Source of the DNA: Spirochaetaceae bacterium
GTDB lineage: Bacteria > Spirochaetota > Spirochaetia > Treponematales > Treponemataceae
Direction: 5' to 3'
Length of the DNA: 41,121 nucleotides
Assembly: GCA_017622235.1 (NCBI GenBank)
Contig: JAGARN010000012.1
Span: forward strand, 1 to 41,121
The position numbers and the translations under genes are program-made. Shown here piece after piece: positions 33,033 through 41,121 of the stretch. The notes beneath the pieces are model-generated. The model ran no database searches, was not told where the DNA came from, and saw only the letters and a program-made list of their open reading frames with translations. Position 1 is the stretch's first letter, and every line of letters begins with the position of its first letter.

Positions 33033-33081
33033 AGCGTCAATATTTTTACTAATTGACGCTATGTCCTATTCAAGTTATACT
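33033..33081 (+). promoter_or_regulatory. putP promoter with inverted repeat
   Basis: TTGACG (33053-33058), a 17-bp spacer and TATACT (33076-33081). The -35 box is inside the right arm of a perfect 9-bp inverted repeat AGCGTCAAT/ATTGACGCT (33033-33060), a possible operator. Confidence 0.65.
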
Positions 33082-33137
33082 GAAAAGGTTATTACTAAGC
33101 ATAGAAACCAAAAGTTTTATTTGAGAAGGAGTAAAAA

Positions 33138-34649
33138 ATGAATGCACGTTTAGTAAGTATTATTTTAGCCTTTGTTTTATACCTTACAATGATGGTTTAC
33201 ATTGGCTTTAGGTACATGAAAAGAAATTCCAATTCTGGCGATTTCTTTTTAGGAGGTCGTAAAGTTGGACCTTGGATGACAGCTCTTAGTGCAGAAGCTT
33301 CTGATATGTCTGGTTGGCTTTTGATGGGTTTACCTGGTCTTGCATATCTTGGAGGTATGAAAGAAGCCTTTTGGACAGCACTAGGTCTTGTTATTGGAAC
33401 TTATCTTAACTGGCTTATTGTTGCAAAACCCTTACGCAAATGTACAATCGCATTTGGGGATTCTATTACAATTCCAGAATTCTTAACAAACCGCTTTAAA
33501 GACAAATCAAAAATCCTTTCAGCTATTTCAGTTATTTTTATTGTTTTGTTCTTTACAATATACACTGCTTCTGGTTTAGTTGCTTGTGCCAAATTATTTA
33601 CTTCTGTATTTGGTATGAAATATCATGTTGGGCTTGTAATTGGTCTTGTTGTTATACTCGCTTATACAATAATGGGTGGCTACCTTGCAGTTTGTGCAAC
33701 AGATTTTATTCAAGGTACATTAATGTTTATAGCCCTTATTATTGCAAGTCTTGTAATGATTTTTACTTTAGGTGGACCTTCAGAAGCTTTTGCTCAAGTT
33801 TCTGCCTTTGGAACAAAAGCTATGAGTGGTGATTTTGGTCAAGAAATGCAAGCTAAGTTCCTTGCAAACCAAAATTATGGAGCGATGTCTATCATTTCTG
33901 CAATAGTTTGGGGATTGGGATATTTTGGTATGCCACATATTTTGATTCGCTTTATGGGCATACGTTCCAACAAAGAAGTAGCTCTTTCACGAAGGATTGC
34001 TACAGTTTGGGTTATTATTGCTCTTATTGGAGCTTTGATAGTCGGTTCTTTGGGAACAGTATACTTACCTCAAATTCTTTCTCCTGTTGCTGCAGAAACT
34101 GTTTTTAGCGCTTCAATACAAAAAATGTTCCCAGCTTTTATTGCAGGAATCTTCCTTTGTGCAATTCTTGCCGCTGCCATGAGTACAGCAGACTCACAGT
34201 TGCTTGTGGCTTCTTCTGCTTTTAGTCAAGATATTTATAAGGGCATTATAAAAAAAGATGCCTCTGAAAAAGAAGTATTGAACGTAAGCCGTATTGCAGT
34301 ATTTTTAATTGCAGCAGTCGCATTTGTTCTAGCACTTGACGAAAACAGTTCAATCTTTGGTCTTGTTAGTTACGCATGGGCAGGGTTCGGTGCAACATTT
34401 GGACCTCTTATTCTCTTATCATTATTTTGGCGTAAAGCAACAGCCAAAGGTGCAATCGCAGGTTTGCTAACTGGTGGAATAACCGTTATTGTCTGGCATA
34501 ACCTAAAAGGTGGTATATTTGATGTTTACGAAATTCTTCCAGCATTTATTTTGTGTCTCTTATTTGATATAGTTGTAAGTTTGCTAGACAAAAACAAAGA
34601 TGAACAAATGCTACAAGAATTTGATGCCTACAAAAAAATGGCAGACTAA
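33138..34649 (+). CDS. putP: Sodium/proline symporter
   Basis: This 503-residue sodium:solute symporter is in the inner membrane, with about 13 helices. The signatures are GDFFLGGRKVGPWMTALSAEASDMSGWLLMGLPG (residues 35-68), a sodium/proline site region, and AAAMSTADSQLLVASSAFSQDIY near 350, which match PutP. It imports proline with sodium. AAGGAG precedes the ATG. It is a single gene with its own promoter and terminator and no proline-degrading gene nearby. Confidence 0.95.
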   Translation: MNARLVSIILAFVLYLTMMVYIGFRYMKRNSNSGDFFLGGRKVGPWMTALSAEASDMSGWLLMGLPGLAYLGGMKEAFWTALGLVIGTYLNWLIVAKPLRKCTIAFGDSITIPEFLTNRFKDKSKILSAISVIFIVLFFTIYTASGLVACAKLFTSVFGMKYHVGLVIGLVVILAYTIMGGYLAVCATDFIQGTLMFIALIIASLVMIFTLGGPSEAFAQVSAFGTKAMSGDFGQEMQAKFLANQNYGAMSIISAIVWGLGYFGMPHILIRFMGIRSNKEVALSRRIATVWVIIALIGALIVGSLGTVYLPQILSPVAAETVFSASIQKMFPAFIAGIFLCAILAAAMSTADSQLLVASSAFSQDIYKGIIKKDASEKEVLNVSRIAVFLIAAVAFVLALDENSSIFGLVSYAWAGFGATFGPLILLSLFWRKATAKGAIAGLLTGGITVIVWHNLKGGIFDVYEILPAFILCLLFDIVVSLLDKNKDEQMLQEFDAYKKMAD

Positions 34650-34658
34650 GATTTAATA

Positions 34659-34692
34659 AAAAAAGCTTGGCTATAAAGTCAAGCTTTTTTTA
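34659..34692 (+). terminator. Terminator of putP
   Basis: AAAAGCTTG pairs with CAAGCTTTT and is followed by a T-run. An A-run on the other side lets it work on the minus strand as well, for the lipoprotein gene. Confidence 0.8.
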
Positions 34693-34720
34693 TTAGCAAA
34701 ATACCAGATGTGAAATAACA

Positions 34721-35140
34721 CTACTGACGCAAAAAAGTTAATTCTTTCCCAATACCTAAGTCTATACTAAAACTTCCATTTTGTACTGTAACTTCTAGTG
34801 ATTCTGGCATTTGAACATATTCGCTGGCGTTTACCATAGATAATAATTCTTTAGAAATATTATTTACAGTAAAAACTGCTTTGCCGTCTTCTTCTATGTT
34901 CCCAACAAAAGTTCCACTAGCAGCCTCTATACTAATTGGAATTCCAAATATAGAAACAGAAGAATCCATTTTAAACGTACCGTCTTTGTAACAGGTCATT
35001 GTGTTTACAAGCACTGATCCTAAAACATCTTCTTCATTAACCCAAACTGTATCTTCCGAAGGCATTTTCGCTTTGCAACCAGTCACTAATGTTGTAGCAA
35101 TTAAAAGGAACACTAAAATTATGTAAAATTTTCTTTGCAT
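34721..35140 (-). CDS. Hypothetical lipoprotein
   Basis: This 139-residue protein has a lipoprotein signal MQRKFYIILVFLLIATTLVTGC, with the lipobox VTGC. The mature part contains DTVWVNEEDVLGSVLVNTMTCYKDGTFKMDSSV and VEVTVQ-like strands, consistent with a small beta-barrel of the lipocalin or calycin type. I do not recognise a named family. GGAGGAAG precedes the ATG. It probably sits in the periplasm or outer membrane. It has no clear functional link with the neighbours putP and glgP. Confidence 0.75.
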   Translation of the reverse strand: MQRKFYIILVFLLIATTLVTGCKAKMPSEDTVWVNEEDVLGSVLVNTMTCYKDGTFKMDSSVSIFGIPISIEAASGTFVGNIEEDGKAVFTVNNISKELLSMVNASEYVQMPESLEVTVQNGSFSIDLGIGKELTFLRQ

Positions 35141-35202
35141 TTCTTCCTCCTCAGAATAACTAAAATATAAAATATTTTGCTTATTCTATTCAAGTATTTT
35201 TA

Positions 35203-35240
35203 TAAAAAAATCCCCAATGTCGCTTTCTAACACTGGGGAT
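35203..35240 (-). terminator. Terminator of glgP
   Basis: ATCCCCA pairs with TGGGGAT, with ATGT/ACAC partly extending the stem. On the minus strand seven T follow. Confidence 0.75.
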
Positions 35241-35280
35241 ATAAACACAATTACACTGTAATGTAAAAGAACTTACAAAA

Positions 35281-37725
35281 CTAGAACTTAAGTTTTTCTA
35301 ACTTCCAGATGTCCCTTACATAATCTTCAATCGTACGGTCAGAACTAAATTTTCCAGAACGTGCAATATTCAAAATAGCTTTTTTTGCCCATGCCATTCG
35401 GTCACCATAAGACTCGGCAACCTTCTCCTGTGCAGCAACATAAGCATCGAAGTCAGCAAGAACATAATACACATCTGGTCTCTGACCTTCAACACCGTAT
35501 ACCAATGAATCATGCAACTCTTTGAAAAGTTGACAAGTTGGGTCATAAGTTCCGTCTACAAGTTGATTAATAACCTTTGCCAAGTGTGGGTTGCGGTCAA
35601 GATATTTCTGTGGATTGTAGCTGTGTTCTGCTTCAATTTTAAGAATCTCGTCAGCAGTAAGACCAAAGATAAATGCATTTTCTGCACCAGCTTCTTCTAC
35701 AATTTCGATATTTGCACCGTCTAACGTTCCAAGAGTAAGAGCTCCGTTAATCATAAACTTCATGTTACCAGTTCCAGAAGCTTCTTTTCCGGCTGTAGAG
35801 ATTTGTTCAGAAACATCTGATGCAGGAAAAAGCTTTTCTGCAACACTTACACGATAGTTTTCTACAAAAACAACCCTAAGTTTACCACGCACACGGCGAT
35901 CGTTATTTATTCGCTCCGCAACAGTATTAATCAATTTTATAATGCTCTTTGCCCTTCGGTAACCAGAGGCAGCCTTTGCACCAAAAATGAATGTTCGAGC
36001 AGGTGGGTTATAACTTGGGTCTTCCAAGATACGATTGTAAAGATACATAATATGCAGAATATTTAGTAGCTGTCTCTTATATTCGTGAAGGCGTTTAATC
36101 TGAACGTCAAATATTGAATCAGGGTCAAGGAACTCATTCTGAGACACTTTAAGGAATTCTGCCAACCGCTCTTTGTTGCGATGTTTAATATCTAAGAATT
36201 CCTTTTGAGTATCCTTATCATCAGCAAATTTTTCCAATTCCCTTAATTTAGACAAGTCTTTTTCCCAACCGTGACCAATTCTATCTGTAATAAATTTTGC
36301 TAGTTCAGGATTTGCACTCAAAAGCCAACGACGTTGTGTAACACCATTGGTTTTATTGTTGAATTTGGTTGGATACAACTCAGCCCAATCCTTAAGCTCC
36401 TGTGTTTTAAGCAATTCTGTATGAAGAGCCGCAACACCGTTTACACTAAATGAACCGTGTATTGCAAGCCATGCCATATGAATCATTCCGTTAGCAATTA
36501 TTGCCATACGATTTTGCTTCATGTAATCAGAAGGATATTTTTCACGCAACTCGATCATAAAGCGACGATTAATTTCTTCTACAATCTGATAAATTCTTGG
36601 CAACAGACCTTGGAAAATATCTATAGGCCATTTTTCCAAAGCTTCAGCAAGAATTGTATGATTCGTATAAGCAAATGTTTTTACAACGATTGACCAAGCA
36701 TCTTCCCAGCTCAAGTAATATTCATCCATGAGAATTCTCATAAGCTCAGGAATTGCTACAACAGGATGAGTATCATTCAACTGGATAACGTGATAATCAG
36801 CGAACTTTGCAAAGTTTGTACCATGCTCACTAACAAAACTTCGTACTAAATCTTGCAAACTTGCAGATGTAAAGAAATATTGTTGTTTTAAACGTAAAGA
36901 CTTTCCGCTTGGACCTGAATCATTAGGATATAAAACACGAGAAATATTTTCAGCACTATTTTGGCGTTCAACTGCTCTGTTGTATTCCATATTATTAAAA
37001 AGCTGAAGATCAAAACCATTTGGCGAAGAAGCCTGCCACAAGCGTAATGTATTTACTGTATTGGTATCGTAACCTACAATCGGCATATCAAAAGGAGTTG
37101 CTGTTACAACTTCCCCGTTTTCAATATAGAAACAATCCTTGCCGTTTTCTCCACGACGTACAGCAACATTTCCTCCAAACTTAACTGTAACAGCTAAGTC
37201 ACTACGTTTAATTTCCCAAGGGTCACGATGCTTTAGCCAGTTATCTGGATATTCCACTTGGTAGCCATTTTCGATATGCTGCTCAAACATACCATACTCG
37301 TAGCGGATTCCGTAACCATGTCCTGGATAATCTAGTGTTGCTAAAGAGTCAAGGAAACAAGCTGCAAGACGACCAAGACCACCATTACCCAGTCCTGCAT
37401 CCGGCTCTTGATCTTCCAACAGATTGTAATTAATGTTCATTTCACCCAAAACTTCTTTTATTCCATCAAGAAGCCCTGTATTAATAAGATTGTTGCTTAA
37501 AGCACGTCCCATCAAAAATTCAGCTGACAGATAATAAACTTGACGAACAGGTTTTTGTTCGTACTGACGTCTTGTTGACATCCAGTTGTTCATTATCAAT
37601 TCTAGGGCAGAAGCAGAAACTGCATCAAATAAGTCATGTGCATTAGCATGGGTAATATCTTTGCCATATTGTCTTTTTAATCTTTTGGTCAAAGATTCCT
37701 TAAATTGCTGTTTGTCAAAAATCAT
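35281..37725 (-). CDS. glgP: Glycogen/starch/alpha-glucan phosphorylase
   Basis: This 814-residue GT35 enzyme releases glucose-1-phosphate from glycogen or maltodextrin, using pyridoxal phosphate. The PLP-lysine segment EASGTGNMKFMINGALTLGTLDGANIEI is near residue 655. YYLSAEFLMGRALSNNLIN, EDQEPDAGLGNGGLGRLAACFLDSLATL and GVTQRRWLL are family hallmarks. The length is standard. GAGG precedes the ATG. It complements the GH13 enzyme at 15294 in alpha-glucan use, though they are not adjacent. Confidence 0.98.
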   Translation of the reverse strand: MIFDKQQFKESLTKRLKRQYGKDITHANAHDLFDAVSASALELIMNNWMSTRRQYEQKPVRQVYYLSAEFLMGRALSNNLINTGLLDGIKEVLGEMNINYNLLEDQEPDAGLGNGGLGRLAACFLDSLATLDYPGHGYGIRYEYGMFEQHIENGYQVEYPDNWLKHRDPWEIKRSDLAVTVKFGGNVAVRRGENGKDCFYIENGEVVTATPFDMPIVGYDTNTVNTLRLWQASSPNGFDLQLFNNMEYNRAVERQNSAENISRVLYPNDSGPSGKSLRLKQQYFFTSASLQDLVRSFVSEHGTNFAKFADYHVIQLNDTHPVVAIPELMRILMDEYYLSWEDAWSIVVKTFAYTNHTILAEALEKWPIDIFQGLLPRIYQIVEEINRRFMIELREKYPSDYMKQNRMAIIANGMIHMAWLAIHGSFSVNGVAALHTELLKTQELKDWAELYPTKFNNKTNGVTQRRWLLSANPELAKFITDRIGHGWEKDLSKLRELEKFADDKDTQKEFLDIKHRNKERLAEFLKVSQNEFLDPDSIFDVQIKRLHEYKRQLLNILHIMYLYNRILEDPSYNPPARTFIFGAKAASGYRRAKSIIKLINTVAERINNDRRVRGKLRVVFVENYRVSVAEKLFPASDVSEQISTAGKEASGTGNMKFMINGALTLGTLDGANIEIVEEAGAENAFIFGLTADEILKIEAEHSYNPQKYLDRNPHLAKVINQLVDGTYDPTCQLFKELHDSLVYGVEGQRPDVYYVLADFDAYVAAQEKVAESYGDRMAWAKKAILNIARSGKFSSDRTIEDYVRDIWKLEKLKF

Positions 37726-37828
37726 GTATTATCCCTCATATAAAGTTATACACACATATTTATATTACTACTATGATAATCTAAAAACACTTAATATGTC
37801 AATGTAGCGAATAATACAAAAGAAAAAC

Positions 37829-38776
37829 TTATTCACTAAAGATTAAATCTTGATCAAATAGAGGCGTACTAAAATATCGCTCTGCTGTATCAGGCAATAC
37901 AGTCACAACAGTTTTACCCGACCCAAGCTTCTTTGCAAGTTCAATGGCGGCAGCTACATTGGTTCCACTGGAAATCCCACACATTATTCCTTCTAACCTA
38001 GCCAAATCTCTTGAGGTTTTTATTGCTTTTGAATCTGATACAATATAAATATCATCATATATTTCTTGATTCAAATTCTCTGGAATAAGTCCATCTCCTA
38101 TTCCCATCTGAAGATGAGTTCCAACTGTTCCTCCTGCTAAAATTGCAGCGTGTTCAGGTTCCACAGCCCAAATTGTAATGTGAGGATTCTTTTCTTTAAG
38201 TTTTTCTCCAATTCCACTTATTGTTCCACCAGTACCAATGCCAGAACAAAATCCGTCTATTGGACAATTCGCTTGATTTAATATCTCCAGTGCAGTATTT
38301 GTTTTATGTACTTGAGGGTTAGCAGAATTACTAAACTGTTGTGGAATAAACACCCTAGAATCCATGTGCTGCATATAAAACGCTGTATCAATACAATCCT
38401 GAATACATTTTCCAATGTCACCGCTATCATGAATGAGACGAACTTCTGCACCGTAATTCCTGATAAGTTTACGGCGTTCCTCACTTACAGAATCCGGCAT
38501 AATAATGATTGTTTTGTATCCACGAACAGCACCAACAAGAGCAAGTCCAATTCCTTGATTCCCGCTAGTAGGCTCAACGATGATTGTATCCTTTTTCACA
38601 AGACCTTGGCGTTCTGCTTCAAGAATCATATTGTAAGCCGTTCGAGTTTTTATCGAACCTCCTACGTTAAGTCCTTCAAACTTTACCAAAACTCTAGCAC
38701 TATCAGAATCCACCATTCTTTGCAGCTGAATAAGAGGCGTGTTTCCCATAGCCTCTAAAATATTTGAACAAATCAT
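37829..38776 (-). CDS. cysK: Cysteine synthase (O-acetylserine sulfhydrylase family)
   Basis: This 315-residue PLP-dependent enzyme makes cysteine from O-acetylserine and sulfide. The PLP lysine is Lys43 in GLNVGGSIKTRTAYNMI. The substrate loop is EPTSGNQG (about 68-75), and the phosphate-binding loop GIGTGGTISG lies near 178. The loops differ from the canonical NPxxSVKDR and EPTSGNTG: KT replaces KD after the lysine and Gln replaces Thr. This points to a divergent branch, and a related beta-replacement activity cannot be excluded. The start has only a weak GGGT site. Confidence 0.88.
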   Translation of the reverse strand: MICSNILEAMGNTPLIQLQRMVDSDSARVLVKFEGLNVGGSIKTRTAYNMILEAERQGLVKKDTIIVEPTSGNQGIGLALVGAVRGYKTIIIMPDSVSEERRKLIRNYGAEVRLIHDSGDIGKCIQDCIDTAFYMQHMDSRVFIPQQFSNSANPQVHKTNTALEILNQANCPIDGFCSGIGTGGTISGIGEKLKEKNPHITIWAVEPEHAAILAGGTVGTHLQMGIGDGLIPENLNQEIYDDIYIVSDSKAIKTSRDLARLEGIMCGISSGTNVAAAIELAKKLGSGKTVVTVLPDTAERYFSTPLFDQDLIFSE

Positions 38777-38802
38777 TTTAATTACCCGATTAAATTAAGT
38801 CC

Positions 38803-38831
38803 ATTATAAGTTAAATTCACCAAAAAAACAA
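38803..38831 (-). promoter_or_regulatory. cysK promoter
   Basis: TTGTTT (38826-38831), a 17-bp spacer and a perfect TATAAT (38803-38808) on the minus strand, just after the prmC stop. The leader is about 20 nt. Confidence 0.6.
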
Positions 38832-38833
38832 CA

Positions 38834-39766
38834 CTAGTTACACCACTTAGCCTGCACAAGTCGTGGCATTTGTGCAAGATCAGAAAAAATCCTAACTTCA
38901 ACAAATCCATATTCTGAAAGCAATGTTGCTACTTTTGAAATATTATATTCTCCAGCTTCAATTAAAACATAACTGTTTTTTTCTAGTACACACGAAAATT
39001 GAGAAATCATTCGACTAATTACACCAGTACCATCTATTGTCCCTTCACAATCCCCATTTAACGCTAAAAATGGTTCGCTTCTTCCATCTTTAAGCAGTTC
39101 TTTCGCAACAAGGGCAGGAACATATGGCGGATTAGTTAGCAAAAGATTAAACTTATAACCTTTTTCAATTAATGGTTCAAGCAAATCTCCTTGAAAAAAC
39201 CTTATAGAACAATTTAGGTTTTTTGCATTTTTTTTTGAAATAGACAAAGCTTTTTCACTAATATCTGTGGCAACTATTTCAACATTCGTCAAAGCAATTT
39301 GTTTTTCCAATTCTTTAGCAAAAGAAATTGCTATGCAACCACTTCCGGTACATACGTCAGCAACTCGAAGAGAATTTTTTGTTAAAAGGATTTCTTTTGC
39401 CAACAACAAAGAATGTTCCACAAGTAATTCTGTATCTGCCTTTGGTATAAGCACATCCGGCGTAACAAAGAAATTACGACCATAAAACTCTTTTTTTCCT
39501 ATAATGTATGCTACAGGAAATCCCTTTTTTCTCTGCTTAATTGATTTTAAAAAAAACTCGCATTGCAAATTCGAAAGCTCATACTCTGGATGAGACAAAA
39601 CATATGAACGACTAACATTAGCAACAAAAGAAAGAATACAATCAACATCCAAAACCGGTGTTGTCGAAACAACTCCAGAAGGAATAGAAGACTTACCTTC
39701 ATCTGTTCTTTTTGTAAGAAAAGCAATTCCTTCTTGCCGAAGTTGTCCAATAGTTTTTTTTACCAT
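38834..39766 (-). CDS. prmC: Peptide chain release factor N5-glutamine methyltransferase
   Basis: This 310-residue methyltransferase modifies the Gln of the GGQ motif of release factors. The SAM-binding VADVCTGSGCIAISFAKE (about residues 136-153) and the catalytic TNPPYVP near 208 are clear; the N-terminal helical domain recognises the release factor. It starts 3 bp after the stop of prfA, which encodes its substrate, and is certainly cotranscribed. EFYGRNFFVTPDVLIPKADTE is a further HemK/PrmC hallmark. Confidence 0.95.
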   Translation of the reverse strand: MVKKTIGQLRQEGIAFLTKRTDEGKSSIPSGVVSTTPVLDVDCILSFVANVSRSYVLSHPEYELSNLQCEFFLKSIKQRKKGFPVAYIIGKKEFYGRNFFVTPDVLIPKADTELLVEHSLLLAKEILLTKNSLRVADVCTGSGCIAISFAKELEKQIALTNVEIVATDISEKALSISKKNAKNLNCSIRFFQGDLLEPLIEKGYKFNLLLTNPPYVPALVAKELLKDGRSEPFLALNGDCEGTIDGTGVISRMISQFSCVLEKNSYVLIEAGEYNISKVATLLSEYGFVEVRIFSDLAQMPRLVQAKWCN

Positions 39767-39769
39767 AAA

Positions 39770-40849
39770 CTATGATTCAACAGCTACAGAAGTTTTTAAA
39801 GCTGCCTCTTTTGCGGAAATATTTAATGCATCAATCATCTCATCAAGAGAGCCTTGCATAAATTGATCAAGTTTATACAAAGTTAAATTTATACGATGGT
39901 CTGTTACACGATTTTGCGGGAAATTATACGTCCTTATTCTTTCAGAACGGTCCCCAGAACCAACCATATTTTTTCTAGCAGCTGAACGTTCCGCCTGTTT
40001 TTTTGATTCTTCCAAATCAAAAAGTCTAGCACGCAAAACTCGCATCGCTTTTTCTTTATTTCGTAGTTGACTTTTTTCATCCTGTTGAATAACCACAAGC
40101 CCGGTAGGAAGGTGAGTTAAACGAACTGCTGAATCTGTTGTGTTAACACACTGACCACCACATCCTCCCGCACGCATCACATCAATTCTTAAGTCTTCTT
40201 GTCTAATCTCTATTTCGGTTTCCTCAGCTTCAGGAAGAACTGCAACAGTAACAGCACTTGTATGAATTCTACCTTGGGCTTCTGTTTCCGGGACACGCTG
40301 AACACGATGAACCCCTGCTTCCCAACGTAAACTCCCATAAACAAATTTACCACTTATAGAAAAAGAAATCTCTTTGTATCCGCCAACTTCTGTTTCGCTA
40401 GCATCCATAATTTCATACTTCCAACCCTTTCCTTCCGCATAGCGAACATACATACGAAACAAATCTGCGGCAAACAACGAAGCTTCATCCCCCCCAGTTC
40501 CACCACGTATTTCCATAATAATATTTTTTTCTTCTAAAGGATCTGGTGGAATCAAAAGGAACTTTAATTTTGCTTCCATTTCCGGCTGAATGGCTTCTAA
40601 TTCTTTTAACTCTTCTCTAGCCATTTCCTTCATATCATGGTCATCTTCTTCAGTTATAAGATGCTGTGCGTCCTCTATTCCTTGAAGAATTTTTTTATAC
40701 TCATCATATGCATTCATAACTTGCGTTAGATGAGAATGTTCTCGCATAACATCCTTGTAACGTTTAGCATCCTTTACAAGAGTTGCATCTTGAATTAAAT
40801 CATTGAGTTCAATATATCGCTTTGACAATTCTTCTAATTTTTTTTTCAT
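39770..40849 (-). CDS. prfA: Peptide chain release factor 1
   Basis: This 359-residue release factor ends translation at UAA and UAG. The codon-recognition tripeptide region [13 protein letters not shown] is near residue 188 and GGQ near 230 in [25 protein letters not shown]. The GGQ is flanked by Cys on both sides, unlike the SGAGGQHVN of most bacteria. The coiled N-terminus and the C-terminal [20 protein letters not shown] are standard. A promoter with TTGCTT-17-TATATT ends 9 nt before the ATG, with no Shine-Dalgarno. It leads a prfA-prmC operon. Confidence 0.97.
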   Translation of the reverse strand: MKKKLEELSKRYIELNDLIQDATLVKDAKRYKDVMREHSHLTQVMNAYDEYKKILQGIEDAQHLITEEDDHDMKEMAREELKELEAIQPEMEAKLKFLLIPPDPLEEKNIIMEIRGGTGGDEASLFAADLFRMYVRYAEGKGWKYEIMDASETEVGGYKEISFSISGKFVYGSLRWEAGVHRVQRVPETEAQGRIHTSAVTVAVLPEAEETEIEIRQEDLRIDVMRAGGCGGQCVNTTDSAVRLTHLPTGLVVIQQDEKSQLRNKEKAMRVLRARLFDLEESKKQAERSAARKNMVGSGDRSERIRTYNFPQNRVTDHRINLTLYKLDQFMQGSLDEMIDALNISAKEAALKTSVAVES

Positions 40850-40858
40850 AGCTAGGAA

Positions 40859-40887
40859 AATATATCAAATTTTTTTACAAAAAGCAA
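40859..40887 (-). promoter_or_regulatory. Near-leaderless promoter of prfA-prmC
   Basis: TTGCTT (40882-40887), a 17-bp spacer and TATATT (40859-40864), with 9 nt to the ATG at 40849. Confidence 0.55.
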
Positions 40888-40971
40888 TCTGTGATAAAAT
40901 AAAAAGACGTGACCAAAACAAAACTACAATATAAACAATCCCGAAACAACTAGCCACTCCGCCGTATAGGT

Positions 40972-40988
40972 AACAAAATAAAAAAAAA
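40972..40988 (-). terminator. Terminator at the end of the rRNA operon
   Basis: The closing helix of 5S rRNA is followed on the minus strand by a run of nine T and TATTTT, which can serve as the end of the rRNA transcript. Confidence 0.5.
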
Positions 40989-41098
40989 GCCTGGCAGCTA
41001 CCTACTTTCCCGCAAAAGCAGTATCATCGGCGTAAGAGAGCTTGACTTCCGTGTTCGGGATGGGAACGGGTATTACCTCTCCACTATGGCCACCAGGC
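40989..41098 (-). rRNA. rrf: 5S ribosomal RNA
   Basis: The reverse strand starts GCCTGGTGGCCATAGTGG and contains the conserved CCCGTTCCCATCCCGAACA segment, GAAGTCAAGCTC and the terminal CTGCCAGGC, which pairs with the 5' end. The size of about 110 nt is normal. The 23S gene is expected upstream, beyond the right edge of the window. Confidence 0.95.
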
Positions 41099-41121
41099 GA
41101 AATTAACAACAAGGGAAACGG

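Noticed and set aside
1..41121. CRISPR array, tRNA genes or complete insertion sequence.
   Set aside because: No regularly spaced direct repeats, no cloverleaf-like sequence in the gaps, and no transposase frame were seen.

Overview
The window looks like chromosomal DNA of a host-associated spirochete, most probably a gut, rumen or oral Treponema. The DNA is AT-rich. It carries a uvrA-lptD pair that I recall from memory as the order in T. pallidum (TP0514/TP0515), a BspA-like leucine-rich-repeat lipoprotein, many small lipoproteins, a membrane HD-GYP protein, and a 5S rRNA gene at the right edge. No database search was possible, so the genus is an inference.

Layout. 1-1671: the 5' part of an AAA_14/DUF4143-type ATPase gene with a striking operator-like palindrome, an alpha/beta hydrolase, and the remnant of a Doc toxin gene. 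1672-5237: diaminopimelate dehydrogenase, then a peroxide-stress group (OhrR-like MarR regulator, TSCPD protein, glutathione peroxidase with an operator-like palindrome), then a Bax-inhibitor-1-like membrane protein. 5238-8900 is the accessory part: orphan genes, strong inverted repeats, an LRR lipoprotein, and a DUF4160 gene pair present twice, the second copy decaying. 8988-10715: a GGGtGRT protein with a NifU-like protein. 10812-15149: lipoprotein, mini ferredoxin:thioredoxin-reductase-like protein, TIGR02757 and DUF1295 proteins, HD-GYP protein. 15294-17325: a GH13 amylase and a TetR regulator linked by three matching palindromes. 17392-20282: XRE regulator with a divergent lipoprotein, an acetyltransferase and an S41 protease. 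20507-41098 is mostly core: pgk, uvrA, lptD, pepF, an adenosine deaminase-like gene, mnmG, putP, a lipoprotein, glgP, cysK, prmC, prfA and 5S rRNA.

How the genes fit together. The GH13 enzyme, glycogen phosphorylase and phosphoglycerate kinase lie on the route from alpha-glucan to glycolysis. OhrR and glutathione peroxidase form a peroxide response. PrmC modifies the GGQ motif of its neighbour PrfA. UvrA and LptD are translationally linked but functionally unrelated.

The most interesting signals are regulatory and structural. (1) At least nine genes have a promoter whose -10 box ends only 6-9 nt before the start codon with no ribosome-binding site, which predicts leaderless mRNAs. (2) A double-hairpin element occurs three times with compensatory base changes. 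(3) TACC-N4-GGTA operators occur at the tetR/amylase/HD-GYP promoters. (4) The 304-bp region between pgk and uvrA holds five consecutive inverted repeats. (5) The DUF4160 gene pair is duplicated, with one gene frameshifted.
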